Source: Sphingomonas sp. 28-66-16 (GTDB lineage: Bacteria; Pseudomonadota; Alphaproteobacteria; Sphingomonadales; Sphingomonadaceae). Taken from it: a DNA stretch of 64,000 bases. The stretch is from NCBI GenBank assembly GCA_002281485.1, contig NCGF01000017.1, forward strand, positions 1 to 64,000, read 5' to 3'. The notes beneath the pieces were generated by a model. It ran no database searches. It saw only the letters and a program-made list of their open reading frames with translations, and was not told the origin of the DNA. How positions within the stretch are numbered: position 1 is the stretch's first letter; every line of letters begins with the position of its first letter. Below, one piece after another: positions 18,213 through 26,415 of the stretch. The translations under genes were made by a program, and so were the position numbers.

Positions 18213-18310
18213 ATCGTCACCGCGGACTTGTTCCGCGGTCCACCGTGCCGAAAGCGCCACGGCAGGGCCATTCGACCACGGCGGATACCGGAACAAGTCC
18301 GGCATGACGG
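18213..18310. repeat. REP-like palindromic element, family D copy 2
   Basis: TCGTCACCGCGGACTTG... at the left is mirrored by ...ACAAGTCCGGCATGACGG at the right. It is the same architecture as 11921-12011 with mismatched arms. It lies in the 273-base gap between the convergent phasin and hydrolase genes; the remainder of that gap (18311-18453) shows no gene or further repeat that I can recognise. Confidence 0.8.
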
Positions 18311-18453
18311 AGGCGGGCAGGGGGCGCGGGACTTCCCGCCATCGATCGCGCACCGCCCCTCACCGAGCGTTGCCAGCCGGCACGTCGGCCAACGGCGCTA
18401 TCCTCTTCCCACACCGGAAGGGGGGGGCGCGATGTTTGTGTCGCGCGAAACCC

Positions 18454-19251
18454 TCAGGCATGCCCCGCAAAGGGATAGACTAGCGATCTGATCCCGCTCG
18501 CCCGTTCGAACGGGTGCCAGTCGCCTTCGTCCTGCGCCAGCCGGTCAGCGACCGCGTAGAGCACCGCGGGGTTTACCCCCAGCCCGCAATGGCTGCCATG
18601 GACCTCGATATTGTCGGTTTCCGCCCCTTTGGGTTCGACGCAATTCTGCCAGGCGACGACGCCGTCCTCACGGGTGTAGATCGAGGTCGAGGGTACTGGC
18701 GGCGGCGTCGCGCTTTCACGGAGTTGATCGCGGGTCTCCTTGTCGTCGATCTTCTGGCCGGTCAGCATTTCATAGGCGCGCCAGACATTGGTCGCCTTGG
18801 GCGTGCCGGCAAAGGGCGAGCCGAGCGAGATCACCTGCCGCACCGCATCGGGCACGCGCCGCGACAACTGACGCGCCATCACTCCGCCGAGGCTCCAGCC
18901 GATCAGGCTGACGCGCTTGCCGGTGTTCTTGTGAATCTGGTCGAGGCGGGCGACGAGCTTTTCGCCGCTCCAGCCGATCGCCTTGGGGCCAAGGTTGCGG
19001 CCGAGCTCCCACGCATGGGTGTCATAGCCCTGACGCGTCAGGAAGCGGCGCAGCAGTGCGGTCGAAATGTCGCTGGTCACGAAGCCGGGCAGCACCATCA
19101 CCGGGTGGCCGTCGCCGCGCTTGGCCATCGCCAGCAACGGCGCGGCCGGGGCGAGCGAGGTCAGCTCGGCAATCGCGCGCGGCAATTCGGTCAATGCCAG
19201 CAGCAGCGAGGGCGGGCTGACGTCGGCCTGGGGTTTGAACTGGGTAGCCAT
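18454..19251 (-). CDS. Alpha/beta hydrolase of the PHA operon
   Basis: A 265-residue alpha/beta hydrolase. The nucleophile elbow is SLIGWSLGGVMAR and the likely catalytic histidine is in VHGSHCGLGVNPAVLYAVADRL. A leading strand VMVLPGFVTSD and the GSPFAGTPKATNVWRAYE segment are characteristic of a group widespread in alphaproteobacteria and annotated only as lipase/acyltransferase-like. AGGAG upstream supports the ATG. It is the last gene of the leftward PhaE-like/PhaC/GNAT operon, so a role in polymer or lipid turnover is plausible but unproven. Confidence 0.85.
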   Translation of the reverse strand: MATQFKPQADVSPPSLLLALTELPRAIAELTSLAPAAPLLAMAKRGDGHPVMVLPGFVTSDISTALLRRFLTRQGYDTHAWELGRNLGPKAIGWSGEKLVARLDQIHKNTGKRVSLIGWSLGGVMARQLSRRVPDAVRQVISLGSPFAGTPKATNVWRAYEMLTGQKIDDKETRDQLRESATPPPVPSTSIYTREDGVVAWQNCVEPKGAETDNIEVHGSHCGLGVNPAVLYAVADRLAQDEGDWHPFERASGIRSLVYPFAGHA

Positions 19252-19300
19252 CGGTCGTTCTCCTGTCGTTCGGGGTTCAATGCCCGGCTCCTTTGTTTGT

Positions 19301-19837
19301 TCATTCGGTCCAGCCGAACGCCTCGTGGCTTGCCGCCAGCGCGCCGAGCCGCAGACTGAGTATCACCAGATCATGAAATTGCCCCGAACGGTCACATACG
19401 TGATCGCGCAGCATCGCCTCGCCACGAAACCCCAGCGATTCGAACAGCGCGACCGATCCGGTCTGGTCGGGCGTCATCTGCGCGACCAGCTTGGTGGTGC
19501 CATGGGCGTGGGCGATCGCGAAGATCGCCTCGAGCAGATCGCGCCCGAGCCCGGCACCGCGCCGATCGGGCGATACCAGCAGCCGCACCTCGCCGACGTG
19601 CGGGCTCCAGCTCATCGGATCGCGCACCAGCGCTGCCGTGGCGACGATCCGGCCACCATCCTCGGCGACGAGGCTGTCGATCACGCCTTCGCCGACCGCC
19701 GCCGCCCATGCCTCGATGACGCGCGGGTGCTGCACGTCGCGGCTGAGGAACAGCAGGTCATGCTCGGGCAGGCTCGCCGTGAAGGCGAGCATCGCCGCCT
19801 GATCCTTCGCTTCGAAGCGGCGGATGGAATGACTCAT
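19301..19837 (-). CDS. GNAT family N-acetyltransferase
   Basis: A 178-residue acetyltransferase. The acetyl-CoA pyrophosphate loop is VSPDRRGAGLGRDLLEAIF and the C-terminal beta-alpha unit is SVALFESLGFRGEAMLRDHV. Its target is not evident. Its ATG overlaps the phaC stop by four bases, tying it to PHA synthase expression. A shared operon with the storage-polymer genes suggests regulation of polymer metabolism by acetylation, which is speculation. Confidence 0.88.
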   Translation of the reverse strand: MSHSIRRFEAKDQAAMLAFTASLPEHDLLFLSRDVQHPRVIEAWAAAVGEGVIDSLVAEDGGRIVATAALVRDPMSWSPHVGEVRLLVSPDRRGAGLGRDLLEAIFAIAHAHGTTKLVAQMTPDQTGSVALFESLGFRGEAMLRDHVCDRSGQFHDLVILSLRLGALAASHEAFGWTE

Positions 19838-20907
19838 GTCGAACGCTCCGAAAGCCAATCGGTCAATTTGGGCCATAGCCGCTTGATCGCATTGCCGCCC
19901 GCCACGAGGCTGACATGCCCGCCCTTCAGCTCGACGGCTTCCTTGTCGGTCGATCCGACCATCTCGATGAGGGGCGCTGAGGCGGCCGAGGGGACGATAT
20001 GGTCGTGCTGCGCGGTGACGTGGAGGAAGGGGGCGGTGATCGCACCGAGATCGACCTTGCGACCCGCCACCGTCATCCGGCCCTCGTAGAGCTCGTTGCC
20101 CCACATCAGCTGCTTGGTCGTCTCGCGGAAATATTCGCCCGCCAGCGGCAAGATGTCCGCCGCCCAGCGATCGAACATCCGGAAGGATTTGACGAATTCG
20201 TCGTTCCACATATTGTCGTAAAGCCGCAGATTGGCCACCATCCGCGCGCCCGGGCGCAGCATGTCGAACGCCGTGTAGAGATAATCGCCGGGGCAGTTGC
20301 CGAAGGTGTCGACCAGCCGATCGACGTCGAAGAACCGCCGGTCCGACCAGGCCTGGAACATTTCCATCTTGGTGAAATCGACCGGCGTGGTGAAGCAGAC
20401 GAGGTTCTTCATCGGCGCTTCCGGATGGAGACCCGCCCAGAGCGACGAAAGCACGCCGCCGAAGCAATAACCGACGACGGTGAAGTCTTCCTCGCCGGTT
20501 TCCTGCTGCACCCGCGCGATCGCGCTCGGCAGGAAATCGAGGACGTAATCGGCCATCGCCAGATGCTTCTCGTCGGCGCGCGGCGCCTCCCAGTCGAGCA
20601 TGAAGACGTCATAGCCGGCGCGCAGCAGATATTCGACGAGGCTCTGCCCGGGCACCATATCGAAGATGTAGCCGCGGTTGGTGGTTGCCATCACGAGCAG
20701 CAGCGGCACGCGGTACACTTCGTCGGCCATCGGGCGATAGTGATAGAGGTTCATCGTCCCGCGCTGGATCAGCCGATCCTTCGGCGACGCGCCGAGCACC
20801 GGGGCCGACGACATGAAATAGCCCAGCCCCTTGATATTGCGCTTGAGCGCGCGGTCGAATTCGACGCGGGCCTGCTCGACAATGCCGGGACTGCCGCCGT
20901 CGCTCAC
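19834..20907 (-). CDS. phaC: Class III/IV-type polyhydroxyalkanoate synthase catalytic subunit
   Basis: Polymerises (R)-3-hydroxyacyl-CoA into polyester. The 357-residue length fits the short class III/IV PhaC rather than the 560-residue class I. The lipase-like box is VVGYCFGGVLSS with the nucleophile Cys148, nearly the same position as Cys149 of the Allochromatium class III enzyme. The aspartate (TAQHDHIVPS) and histidine (ELKGGHVSLV) complete the triad. The GTG start overlaps the preceding subunit gene by four bases. Class III/IV enzymes need a PhaE or PhaR partner, here apparently the 123-residue upstream protein. Confidence 0.93.
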   Translation of the reverse strand: MSDGGSPGIVEQARVEFDRALKRNIKGLGYFMSSAPVLGASPKDRLIQRGTMNLYHYRPMADEVYRVPLLLVMATTNRGYIFDMVPGQSLVEYLLRAGYDVFMLDWEAPRADEKHLAMADYVLDFLPSAIARVQQETGEEDFTVVGYCFGGVLSSLWAGLHPEAPMKNLVCFTTPVDFTKMEMFQAWSDRRFFDVDRLVDTFGNCPGDYLYTAFDMLRPGARMVANLRLYDNMWNDEFVKSFRMFDRWAADILPLAGEYFRETTKQLMWGNELYEGRMTVAGRKVDLGAITAPFLHVTAQHDHIVPSAASAPLIEMVGSTDKEAVELKGGHVSLVAGGNAIKRLWPKLTDWLSERST

Positions 20908-21275
20908 CCGGGAGCCTTGTTCTGGGGCGGCTTGCGGGTGCGCCTGGGCTTCGGCCGATCGGGCACGGTCGGTTGCCCCGTCTGCGCGGCCAGCATCGAT
21001 TCGATGCGGTCGACGGTCATCTCGATCCGGTTAAGCCGCGCGGAAAGATCGGCGACTTCGGCCTTGGTCGGCATGTGGGCGGCATCGAGCGCGCGCTCCA
21101 TCATGTCGGCGCGGGCTTCCTTCAGCTTCATGTTGGCGGCGTTGGCGCCGTGCATCACGCGCGTGAATTCGCCACTTTTCATCAGGTTGCCGCCGAATTC
21201 ATTGGCCATTGCTTCCCACTGCCCAAGCATTTCGCGAAACAGCGTCGCAGGATCGGGAGGAGAAGGGCCGGCCAT
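20904..21275 (-). CDS. Short PhaE/PhaR-like PHA synthase accessory subunit
   Basis: A 123-residue helical protein immediately upstream of and overlapping phaC. Its segment MPTKAEVADLSARLNRIEMTVDRIES matches the helical tail typical of PhaE/PhaR subunits, and the start (FREMLGQWEAMANEFGGN) fits the N-terminal helix. It is far shorter than class III PhaE (about 350) and class IV PhaR (about 200). The C-terminus is basic and proline-rich (RPKPRRTRKPPQNK). ATG 21275 with AAGGA upstream is preferred to the GTG at 21290. First gene of the PHA operon. Confidence 0.75.
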   Translation of the reverse strand: MAGPSPPDPATLFREMLGQWEAMANEFGGNLMKSGEFTRVMHGANAANMKLKEARADMMERALDAAHMPTKAEVADLSARLNRIEMTVDRIESMLAAQTGQPTVPDRPKPRRTRKPPQNKAPG

Positions 21276-21351
21276 TGCGGCATCCTTCACCGGCTATCCC
21301 GGCTCGTCAAGCGGCGTTTGGGGTGCTAGACCTGATCCGACAGTCGTAACG

Positions 21352-21372
21352 ATGTTGCGCAACATATGTTGC
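21352..21372. promoter_or_regulatory. Triple inverted heptamer, probable operator of the PHA operon
   Basis: The heptamer ATGTTGC occurs as direct, inverted (GCAACAT), then direct copies at 21352-21358, 21359-21365 and 21366-21372, making two overlapping perfect 14-base palindromes. It lies in the only gap between the leftward PHA operon and the rightward class II aldolase gene. TGC-containing palindromes are known targets of the PHA regulator PhaR in alphaproteobacteria; assignment to PhaR is inference. Confidence 0.6.
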
Positions 21373-21396
21373 AGCACAGCAATCAGGAGAATGCTG

Positions 21397-22176
21397 ATGG
21401 CCACCGCCCTCAAACCAGCCGAAAGCGTCCGCGATCGTTGTTCGCCCGAGGAATGGCACGCCCGCGTCGATCTCGCCGCGGCCTACCGCCTGGTCGCGAT
21501 GTATGGCTGGGACGATCTGATCTTCACGCATCTCTCGGCGCGGGTGCCGGGGCCCGAGCATCATTTCCTGATCAACCCGTACAATTTGATGTTCGAGGAA
21601 ATGACCGCGTCGGCGCTCGTCAAGATCGATACCGAGGGCAATCAGGTCGAGGGCGATCCGGCGCCGGTCAACAAGGCCGGCTTCGTGATCCATTCGGCGA
21701 TCCATATGGCCCGCGAGGATGCGCAGGCGGTGATGCATCTGCACACGCCCTATGGTCAGGCGGTATCGGCAATGGCGAGCGGGCTGCTGCCGCACACCCA
21801 GACCTCGATGATCGCCGGGCACGATATCGCCTATCATGAATATGAGGGCATCGCGACCGATCTCGAGGAGCGCGAGCGGCTGGTCGCCGATCTGGGCACC
21901 AAGAACACGATGATCCTGCGCAACCACGGCACGCTCGCGGTGGGCGACAGTGTCGCGCAATGCTTCCTGCGGCTCTATTTTCTCGAGCGCGCGTGCGAGG
22001 CGCAGGTCCACATGCTCAGCGCGGGCCGCGACGGGCTGTACAACCCGCCGCAGGGCGTCGAGCACAAGGTCGAGCAGCAATCGTCGGGGCCGGGGATGAA
22101 GATGCTGGCGGATGGGCTGGCGTGGCCGGCGCTGCTCAGGAAGCTCGACCGGCACAATCCGGGGTATCGGGATTGA
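21397..22176 (+). CDS. Class II aldolase/adducin family protein
   Basis: A 259-residue zinc aldolase-fold protein. Metal-binding histidines are seen in AVMHLHTPYGQAVSAMASG and in LRNHGTLAVGDSVAQCFLRLYFLERACE; the opening RVDLAAAYRLVAMYGWDDLIFTHLSARVPG is characteristic of the branch that includes adducin-like and fuculose aldolase-like proteins with unassigned substrates. The start at 21397 is chosen over ATG 21391 because AGGAG ends at 21389, too close for the earlier codon. Divergent from the PHA operon across the heptamer palindromes. Confidence 0.9.
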   Translation: MATALKPAESVRDRCSPEEWHARVDLAAAYRLVAMYGWDDLIFTHLSARVPGPEHHFLINPYNLMFEEMTASALVKIDTEGNQVEGDPAPVNKAGFVIHSAIHMAREDAQAVMHLHTPYGQAVSAMASGLLPHTQTSMIAGHDIAYHEYEGIATDLEERERLVADLGTKNTMILRNHGTLAVGDSVAQCFLRLYFLERACEAQVHMLSAGRDGLYNPPQGVEHKVEQQSSGPGMKMLADGLAWPALLRKLDRHNPGYRD

Positions 22177-22209
22177 GCTTCACATCCCGGGCGCTTGCCG
22201 ATTTTCACT

Positions 22210-22468
22210 TTCCCTCTCCCGTCGGGAGTGCGGGGTCGGCCATGCCCCCGGCATGGCCGGATCAGCACGGGGTGCTGATCACCCCGAACTTGCGCAGACT
22301 TGGGTCGCGTTTCTTCAGCGCCGCCTAGGCTGTAGCTGGGTGAAGGGATCGCCCGCTCGATGGCGCAGAACCCCTCATCCAACCTCCGCCAGACAGCAAG
22401 CTGTCAGGCTGCGGTATCCTTCTCCCCAAGGGAGAAGGGCAACTGTCGCCTGACATCCGATTGCTGAC
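22210..22468. repeat. Dispersed intergenic repeat, family B copy 2, with nested hairpins
   Basis: Matches 12071-12283 over most of its length but carries about 60 additional bases after GTCGGGAG. These form two back-to-back perfect hairpins: 10-base arms 22237-22246 and 22250-22259, and 9-base arms 22260-22268 and 22272-22280, each with a 3-base loop. It fills the 350-base gap between convergent genes; nothing else is visible there. Confidence 0.85.
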
Positions 22469-22526
22469 GATCTCCCTTTGGCGCTGAGGCGCATTGCCCC
22501 AAGCAACACGGTAGACGCTGAACTGA

Positions 22527-23234
22527 TCAAGCCCCCATCGCTTCCGCCAGCTCGACCAAACTCGCCGCCGACCATTCCCAGTCCTGCGCCATGTGCGCGT
22601 CCGGCGCCGCCGCGCCGCCATATTCCATCGGGCGGGCGACATAGGCGCATTGCAGGCCGCACGCCCGTGCCGCCGTCAGGTCGCTGTGGTGCGCGGCGAC
22701 GAGGCATAGCTCGCCCGGCGCGATGCCGAGCAGATCGGCGGTGCGCAGATAGGCCTGGGGAGTCGGCTTGAACGCCTGCACCGCCTCCGCCCCCAGGATC
22801 GCATCGAACGCTATCCCGCCGCGCCGCGCGATTTCCATCGTCAGCGCGATATTGCCGTTCGAGAGCGTCACGATCGGCCAGCGCGCCTTGAGCCGCGCCA
22901 GCCCCGCGACCGTATCGGGCCACGGATCGAGCCGCCGCCACGCAAAGGCGAAAGCCTGCGCCGCTGCCTCGTCGAGCACCACGCCGCGCTCGGCCAGCAG
23001 CGTCTCGAGCGTCTCGCGGTTGAGCACGTCGAGCCGTGTGAACGGCCGCTTGCCCGACCGCACCGCCTCCATCGCCGGCTGATACAACCCGCGCCACGCA
23101 TCGGCGAAGCCGTGCGGATCGATGTCGTCGCGCCCCAGCCGCGCAAACACCGTCGCCGCCTCGCGCGCGATGCTCGTCCGCCAGTCGACCAGCGTGCCGA
23201 AAACATCGAACGCCAACACCTTGACCTCGGCCAT
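22527..23234 (-). CDS. HAD superfamily haloacid dehalogenase type II
   Basis: A 235-residue hydrolase. Motif I is VLAFDVFGTLVDWR with the nucleophile aspartate; motif II is VTLSNGN; the motif III lysine is in VQAFKPTPQAYLR. Motif IV is CLVAAHHSDLTAARACGLQCAYV. This matches L-2-haloacid dehalogenases, which replace a halogen by hydroxyl on short acids. Many such proteins are not proven dehalogenases. ATG 23234 with GGAGAA upstream starts the family match; the frame's 73 upstream residues have none. Divergent from the membrane-fused hydrolase. Confidence 0.9.
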   Translation of the reverse strand: MAEVKVLAFDVFGTLVDWRTSIAREAATVFARLGRDDIDPHGFADAWRGLYQPAMEAVRSGKRPFTRLDVLNRETLETLLAERGVVLDEAAAQAFAFAWRRLDPWPDTVAGLARLKARWPIVTLSNGNIALTMEIARRGGIAFDAILGAEAVQAFKPTPQAYLRTADLLGIAPGELCLVAAHHSDLTAARACGLQCAYVARPMEYGGAAAPDAHMAQDWEWSAASLVELAEAMGA

Positions 23235-23304
23235 GAACGGTTCTCCAACGGGGTCGACAATAGAAGTGCGCCTCGCCGGTTTCGGCGCGGTGGTCAATCG
23301 GGGG

Positions 23305-25008
23305 ATGACGGGGATGGGAACGCCGAAGAACGGCTTGTGGCTGCTGATCCTCGGGCTGGTGCTCGCGATCGGCGGGGCGGTGCTGGCGAGCCGCATCCAG
23401 ACCTCGGGCGGGGTCGCGGTGCGCGACATCCGATTCCCGGGCACCGGCGGCAAGACGATGAGCGCCTTGCTCTACGTGCCGGCGACCGCGACGCCGGCAA
23501 CCAAGGCGCCCGGCATTCTCGCGGTCCACGGCTATATCAATTCGCGCGAGACGCAGGACGGCTTCGCGATCGAGTTCGCGCGGCGCGGCTATGTCGTGCT
23601 CGCGATCGACCAGACCGGCCATGGCTATAGCAGCGGCCCGGCCTTTGCGAACGGCTTCGGCGGCCCCGACGGGCTTGCCTATCTCCGCTCGCTGCCGATG
23701 GTCGATACCGCCAATATCGGGCTCGAGGGACATTCGATGGGGGGCTGGACGGTGCTCGCCGCCGCCGCCGCGATGCCTGACGCCTACAAGGCGATCGTCC
23801 TGGAAGGATCGTCGACCGGCGCGCCCTATGCCAAGGAAGGCGGCCCCGGCTGGCCGCGCAACCTCGGCCTCGTCTACAGCCGCTTCGACGAATTCTCGAA
23901 GCTGATGTGGGGCGTCGACAAGGCGCGCGACGTGGTCGATTCGCCCAAGCTCAAGGCGGTGTTCGGTACCAGCGAGCGCATCGTGCCACGCAAACTCTAT
24001 GGCTCGATCGCCGACGGCACCGCGCGCATCCTCGCCACCCCCGCGGTCACCCACCCGGGTGACCATATCTCGCCCGAGGCGATCGCGCGCGCGATCGACT
24101 GGTTTTCGGTGACGCTGAAAGGCGGCAAACCCATCCCGTCGAGCGCGCAGATCTGGTACTGGAAGGAAGCCGGCACCGGGCTTGGCCTGATCGGGTTCGT
24201 GATGATCGTGCTCGGGACGTTCGATCTGCTACTGCGCACGCCCGCCTTCGCCAACCTGTGCGCCATGCCCGAGGCTGGCGCAACTGCGCGCGATGGACGG
24301 TGGTGGCGCGCCTTTGCGCTGACGTCGTTCCTGCCGGCGCTGACCTTCTTCCCCGTCTTCGTCGCGGTCTTTCTGCTCGTCCAGCCCAACCCGATTCTGC
24401 CCCAGACGGTGACGACGCAGCTCACCCTGTGGGCGCTCGTTGGCGCGGGGATCGCCTGGCTGATCGGGCGCGGACGTGGCGCGGCGCCGCAACCCGGCTG
24501 GGGCCAGTCGATCGGCATCGCCGCGCTCAGCGCGCTCGCCGGCTATGCGGTGCTGCTGCTCGTCGACCGGCTGTTCCACACCGATTTCCGGCTGTGGATC
24601 GTCGCGGTCAAGCTGCCGAGCGCGCAGCAAGCGCTAATCGCCGCGATCTATGTCGTGCCGCTGACGATCGGCTTTCTCGCCAGCGTGAGGACGCTGGTGA
24701 CGCGGCTGACGGTGCGCGGCGACGGCTTCGCCGCGCAATATGGCTGGGCCAAGCTGGCGATGGCGCTCGGCTTCGTCGTGCTGCTGCTGCTCGACTACGG
24801 GGTGTTCTTCGCGACCGGCCAGCTGCCGACCCAGCCCGATCCGCTCAGCACGGTGATCGCGCTCCAGTTCCCGCCGTTGCTCGCGACGGTCGGCGTGATC
24901 GCGATCTTCGTCTGGCGGCGGACCGGCAGCTATCGCCCGGCAGCGATCCTGATCGGGCTGCTGGTGACGCTCTATGCCGTCGCGGGGACGGCGACGCAGG
25001 GATGGTGA
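23305..25008 (+). CDS. Alpha/beta hydrolase fused to a multi-pass membrane domain
   Basis: A 567-residue protein. An N-terminal membrane anchor (LWLLILGLVLAIGGAVLA) is followed by an extracytoplasmic-type alpha/beta hydrolase (about 35-285) with AVHGYINSRE, the nucleophile elbow GLEGHSMGGWTV and a late histidine in THPGDHISPEA. From about 290 at least six hydrophobic segments follow. The hydrolase part is like dienelactone hydrolase/acyl-esterase types; the membrane part matches nothing I recognise. Two in-frame ATGs (23305, 23314) are near equal as starts. The next gene, nadC, follows closely on the same strand. Confidence 0.8.
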   Translation: MTGMGTPKNGLWLLILGLVLAIGGAVLASRIQTSGGVAVRDIRFPGTGGKTMSALLYVPATATPATKAPGILAVHGYINSRETQDGFAIEFARRGYVVLAIDQTGHGYSSGPAFANGFGGPDGLAYLRSLPMVDTANIGLEGHSMGGWTVLAAAAAMPDAYKAIVLEGSSTGAPYAKEGGPGWPRNLGLVYSRFDEFSKLMWGVDKARDVVDSPKLKAVFGTSERIVPRKLYGSIADGTARILATPAVTHPGDHISPEAIARAIDWFSVTLKGGKPIPSSAQIWYWKEAGTGLGLIGFVMIVLGTFDLLLRTPAFANLCAMPEAGATARDGRWWRAFALTSFLPALTFFPVFVAVFLLVQPNPILPQTVTTQLTLWALVGAGIAWLIGRGRGAAPQPGWGQSIGIAALSALAGYAVLLLVDRLFHTDFRLWIVAVKLPSAQQALIAAIYVVPLTIGFLASVRTLVTRLTVRGDGFAAQYGWAKLAMALGFVVLLLLDYGVFFATGQLPTQPDPLSTVIALQFPPLLATVGVIAIFVWRRTGSYRPAAILIGLLVTLYAVAGTATQGW

Positions 25009-25070
25009 GGGCGGCGATGCGCGATCAATCGACTGTCCCGGACCCCGTGATCTGTGGCAATGGCAGCGCC

Positions 25071-25925
25071 ATGACCTTCGCGCTGCCCGGCTTCGATCTC
25101 GATTCGTTCGTCCGCGCCACCCTTGCCGAGGATCTGGGCGAGGCCGGCGACATCACTTCTGCCGCCGTCATCCCCGCCGACGCGCGCTTCACGGGGGTGA
25201 TGGACAGCCGCGATCCGATCACCGTCGCAGGGCTGCCGATCGCCGAGGCTTTCTTCCGCGCGCTCGATCCCGACGTGGTGATCGAACGGCTGGTTGGCGA
25301 GGGCGACCGGGTGAAGCCCGGCACCGATCTGCTCCGGCTCGAAGGCAATGCCCGCGCGCTGCTCACCGCCGAGCGGTCGGCGCTCAACACCGTCCAGCAT
25401 CTGTCGGGGATCGCGACGATGACGCGCGGCTATGTCGACAGGATCGTCGGCACCGGCGCGATCCTGCTCGACACCCGCAAGACGATCCCCGGGCTGCGCG
25501 TGCTCGAGAAATACGCAACGCGGATGGGCGGCGCGACCAACCACCGGATGGGGCTGTGGGACGCCGCGATGATCAAGGACAATCATGTCGCGGTTGCCGG
25601 CTCGGTTGGCGAGGCGGTGCGGCGCGCGGTCGCGGCGGGCATCGCGCGGATCATCGTCGAGGTCGACCGGGTCGATCAGATCGAACCCGCGCTGGCCGCC
25701 GGCGCGACCCATTTGCTGCTCGACAATATGCCGCCGCCGATCCTGCGCGGCGCGGTGACCTTGGTCGGGGGGCGCGTGCCGACCGAAGCCTCGGGCGGGG
25801 TAACGCTCGAGACGATCCGCGCGATCGCCGAAACCGGAGTGAGCTTCATCAGCGTCGGCCGGCTCACCCAGTCGGCACCCGCCGCCGATATCGGGCTCGA
25901 CTTTGCGACCATTATGGATGGGTAA
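25071..25925 (+). CDS. nadC: Nicotinate-nucleotide pyrophosphorylase (quinolinate phosphoribosyltransferase)
   Basis: Third enzyme of de novo NAD synthesis, joining quinolinate and PRPP to give nicotinate mononucleotide. The 284 residues include ATLAEDLGEAGDITS, ALLTAERSALNTVQHLSGIAT, the substrate-binding DTRKTIPGLRVLEKYA and KDNHVA. The second half has VEVDRVDQIEPAL and EASGGVTLETI. An earlier in-frame ATG at 25017 has a better ribosome binding site (GAGGGCGG) and would add 18 residues; MTFALPGFD at 25071 is where family similarity begins. nadA and nadB are not in the window. Confidence 0.95.
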   Translation: MTFALPGFDLDSFVRATLAEDLGEAGDITSAAVIPADARFTGVMDSRDPITVAGLPIAEAFFRALDPDVVIERLVGEGDRVKPGTDLLRLEGNARALLTAERSALNTVQHLSGIATMTRGYVDRIVGTGAILLDTRKTIPGLRVLEKYATRMGGATNHRMGLWDAAMIKDNHVAVAGSVGEAVRRAVAAGIARIIVEVDRVDQIEPALAAGATHLLLDNMPPPILRGAVTLVGGRVPTEASGGVTLETIRAIAETGVSFISVGRLTQSAPAADIGLDFATIMDG

Positions 25926-25992
25926 GCCGTGGCGGCCTTTGCGCGGGCGCGGGCCAGCGTTATGATTATCAGGTGAAATCAGGGGAAGTTTC

Positions 25993-26415
25993 ATGGAGCG
26001 GCCAGCATCGATCGTCCGGTTCGAACTATTCTATCTCGGCTATGTGGCGATCGGCGCCATCGGCATGGTGCTCAACTGGTCGAACTATCAGGCGATGCCC
26101 GCGATCCAGGACGCCAATGCGGCGATCGGGAGCTGGTATCTGCCGGTCGTGATGGGGCTGGGGACGCTGATCCCGGTGCTGCTGTGGTATTTCGTCGCGC
26201 GGCAGGCAAGTTCGATCGCCAAATGGATCGTCACGGCGTTCTTTGTGCTCAATCTGATCGGCGTGGTCACCTCGGTGCTGACCGCCAGCTTCCCGAACAT
26301 CATTGCCGCGGTTCTCGGGATCGCCGGGACGGCAGCCTATGCGGTGGCGGTCTATCTGCTGTTCCGGCCGGCGAGCAGCAGCTGGTTCACGGCATCGGCG
26401 GAGGTGCGGGCATGA
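25993..26415 (+). CDS. Four-helix integral membrane protein of unknown function
   Basis: A 140-residue hydrophobic protein with four predicted membrane helices (about 10-27, 46-66, 76-98 and 103-124). The motif FELFYLGYVAIGAIG near the start and regularly spaced helices recall small DUF families of four-helix membrane proteins, but no named family is recognised. AGGGGAAG six bases before the ATG gives a confident start. Its end overlaps the RNase T2 start by four bases, so the two are translationally coupled. Confidence 0.75.
   Translation: MERPASIVRFELFYLGYVAIGAIGMVLNWSNYQAMPAIQDANAAIGSWYLPVVMGLGTLIPVLLWYFVARQASSIAKWIVTAFFVLNLIGVVTSVLTASFPNIIAAVLGIAGTAAYAVAVYLLFRPASSSWFTASAEVRA

Noticed and set aside
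19999..21396. Long upstream part of the plus-strand frame that ends in the class II aldolase
   Set aside because: It runs antisense through phaC and its partner; family similarity and a ribosome binding site begin only at 21397.
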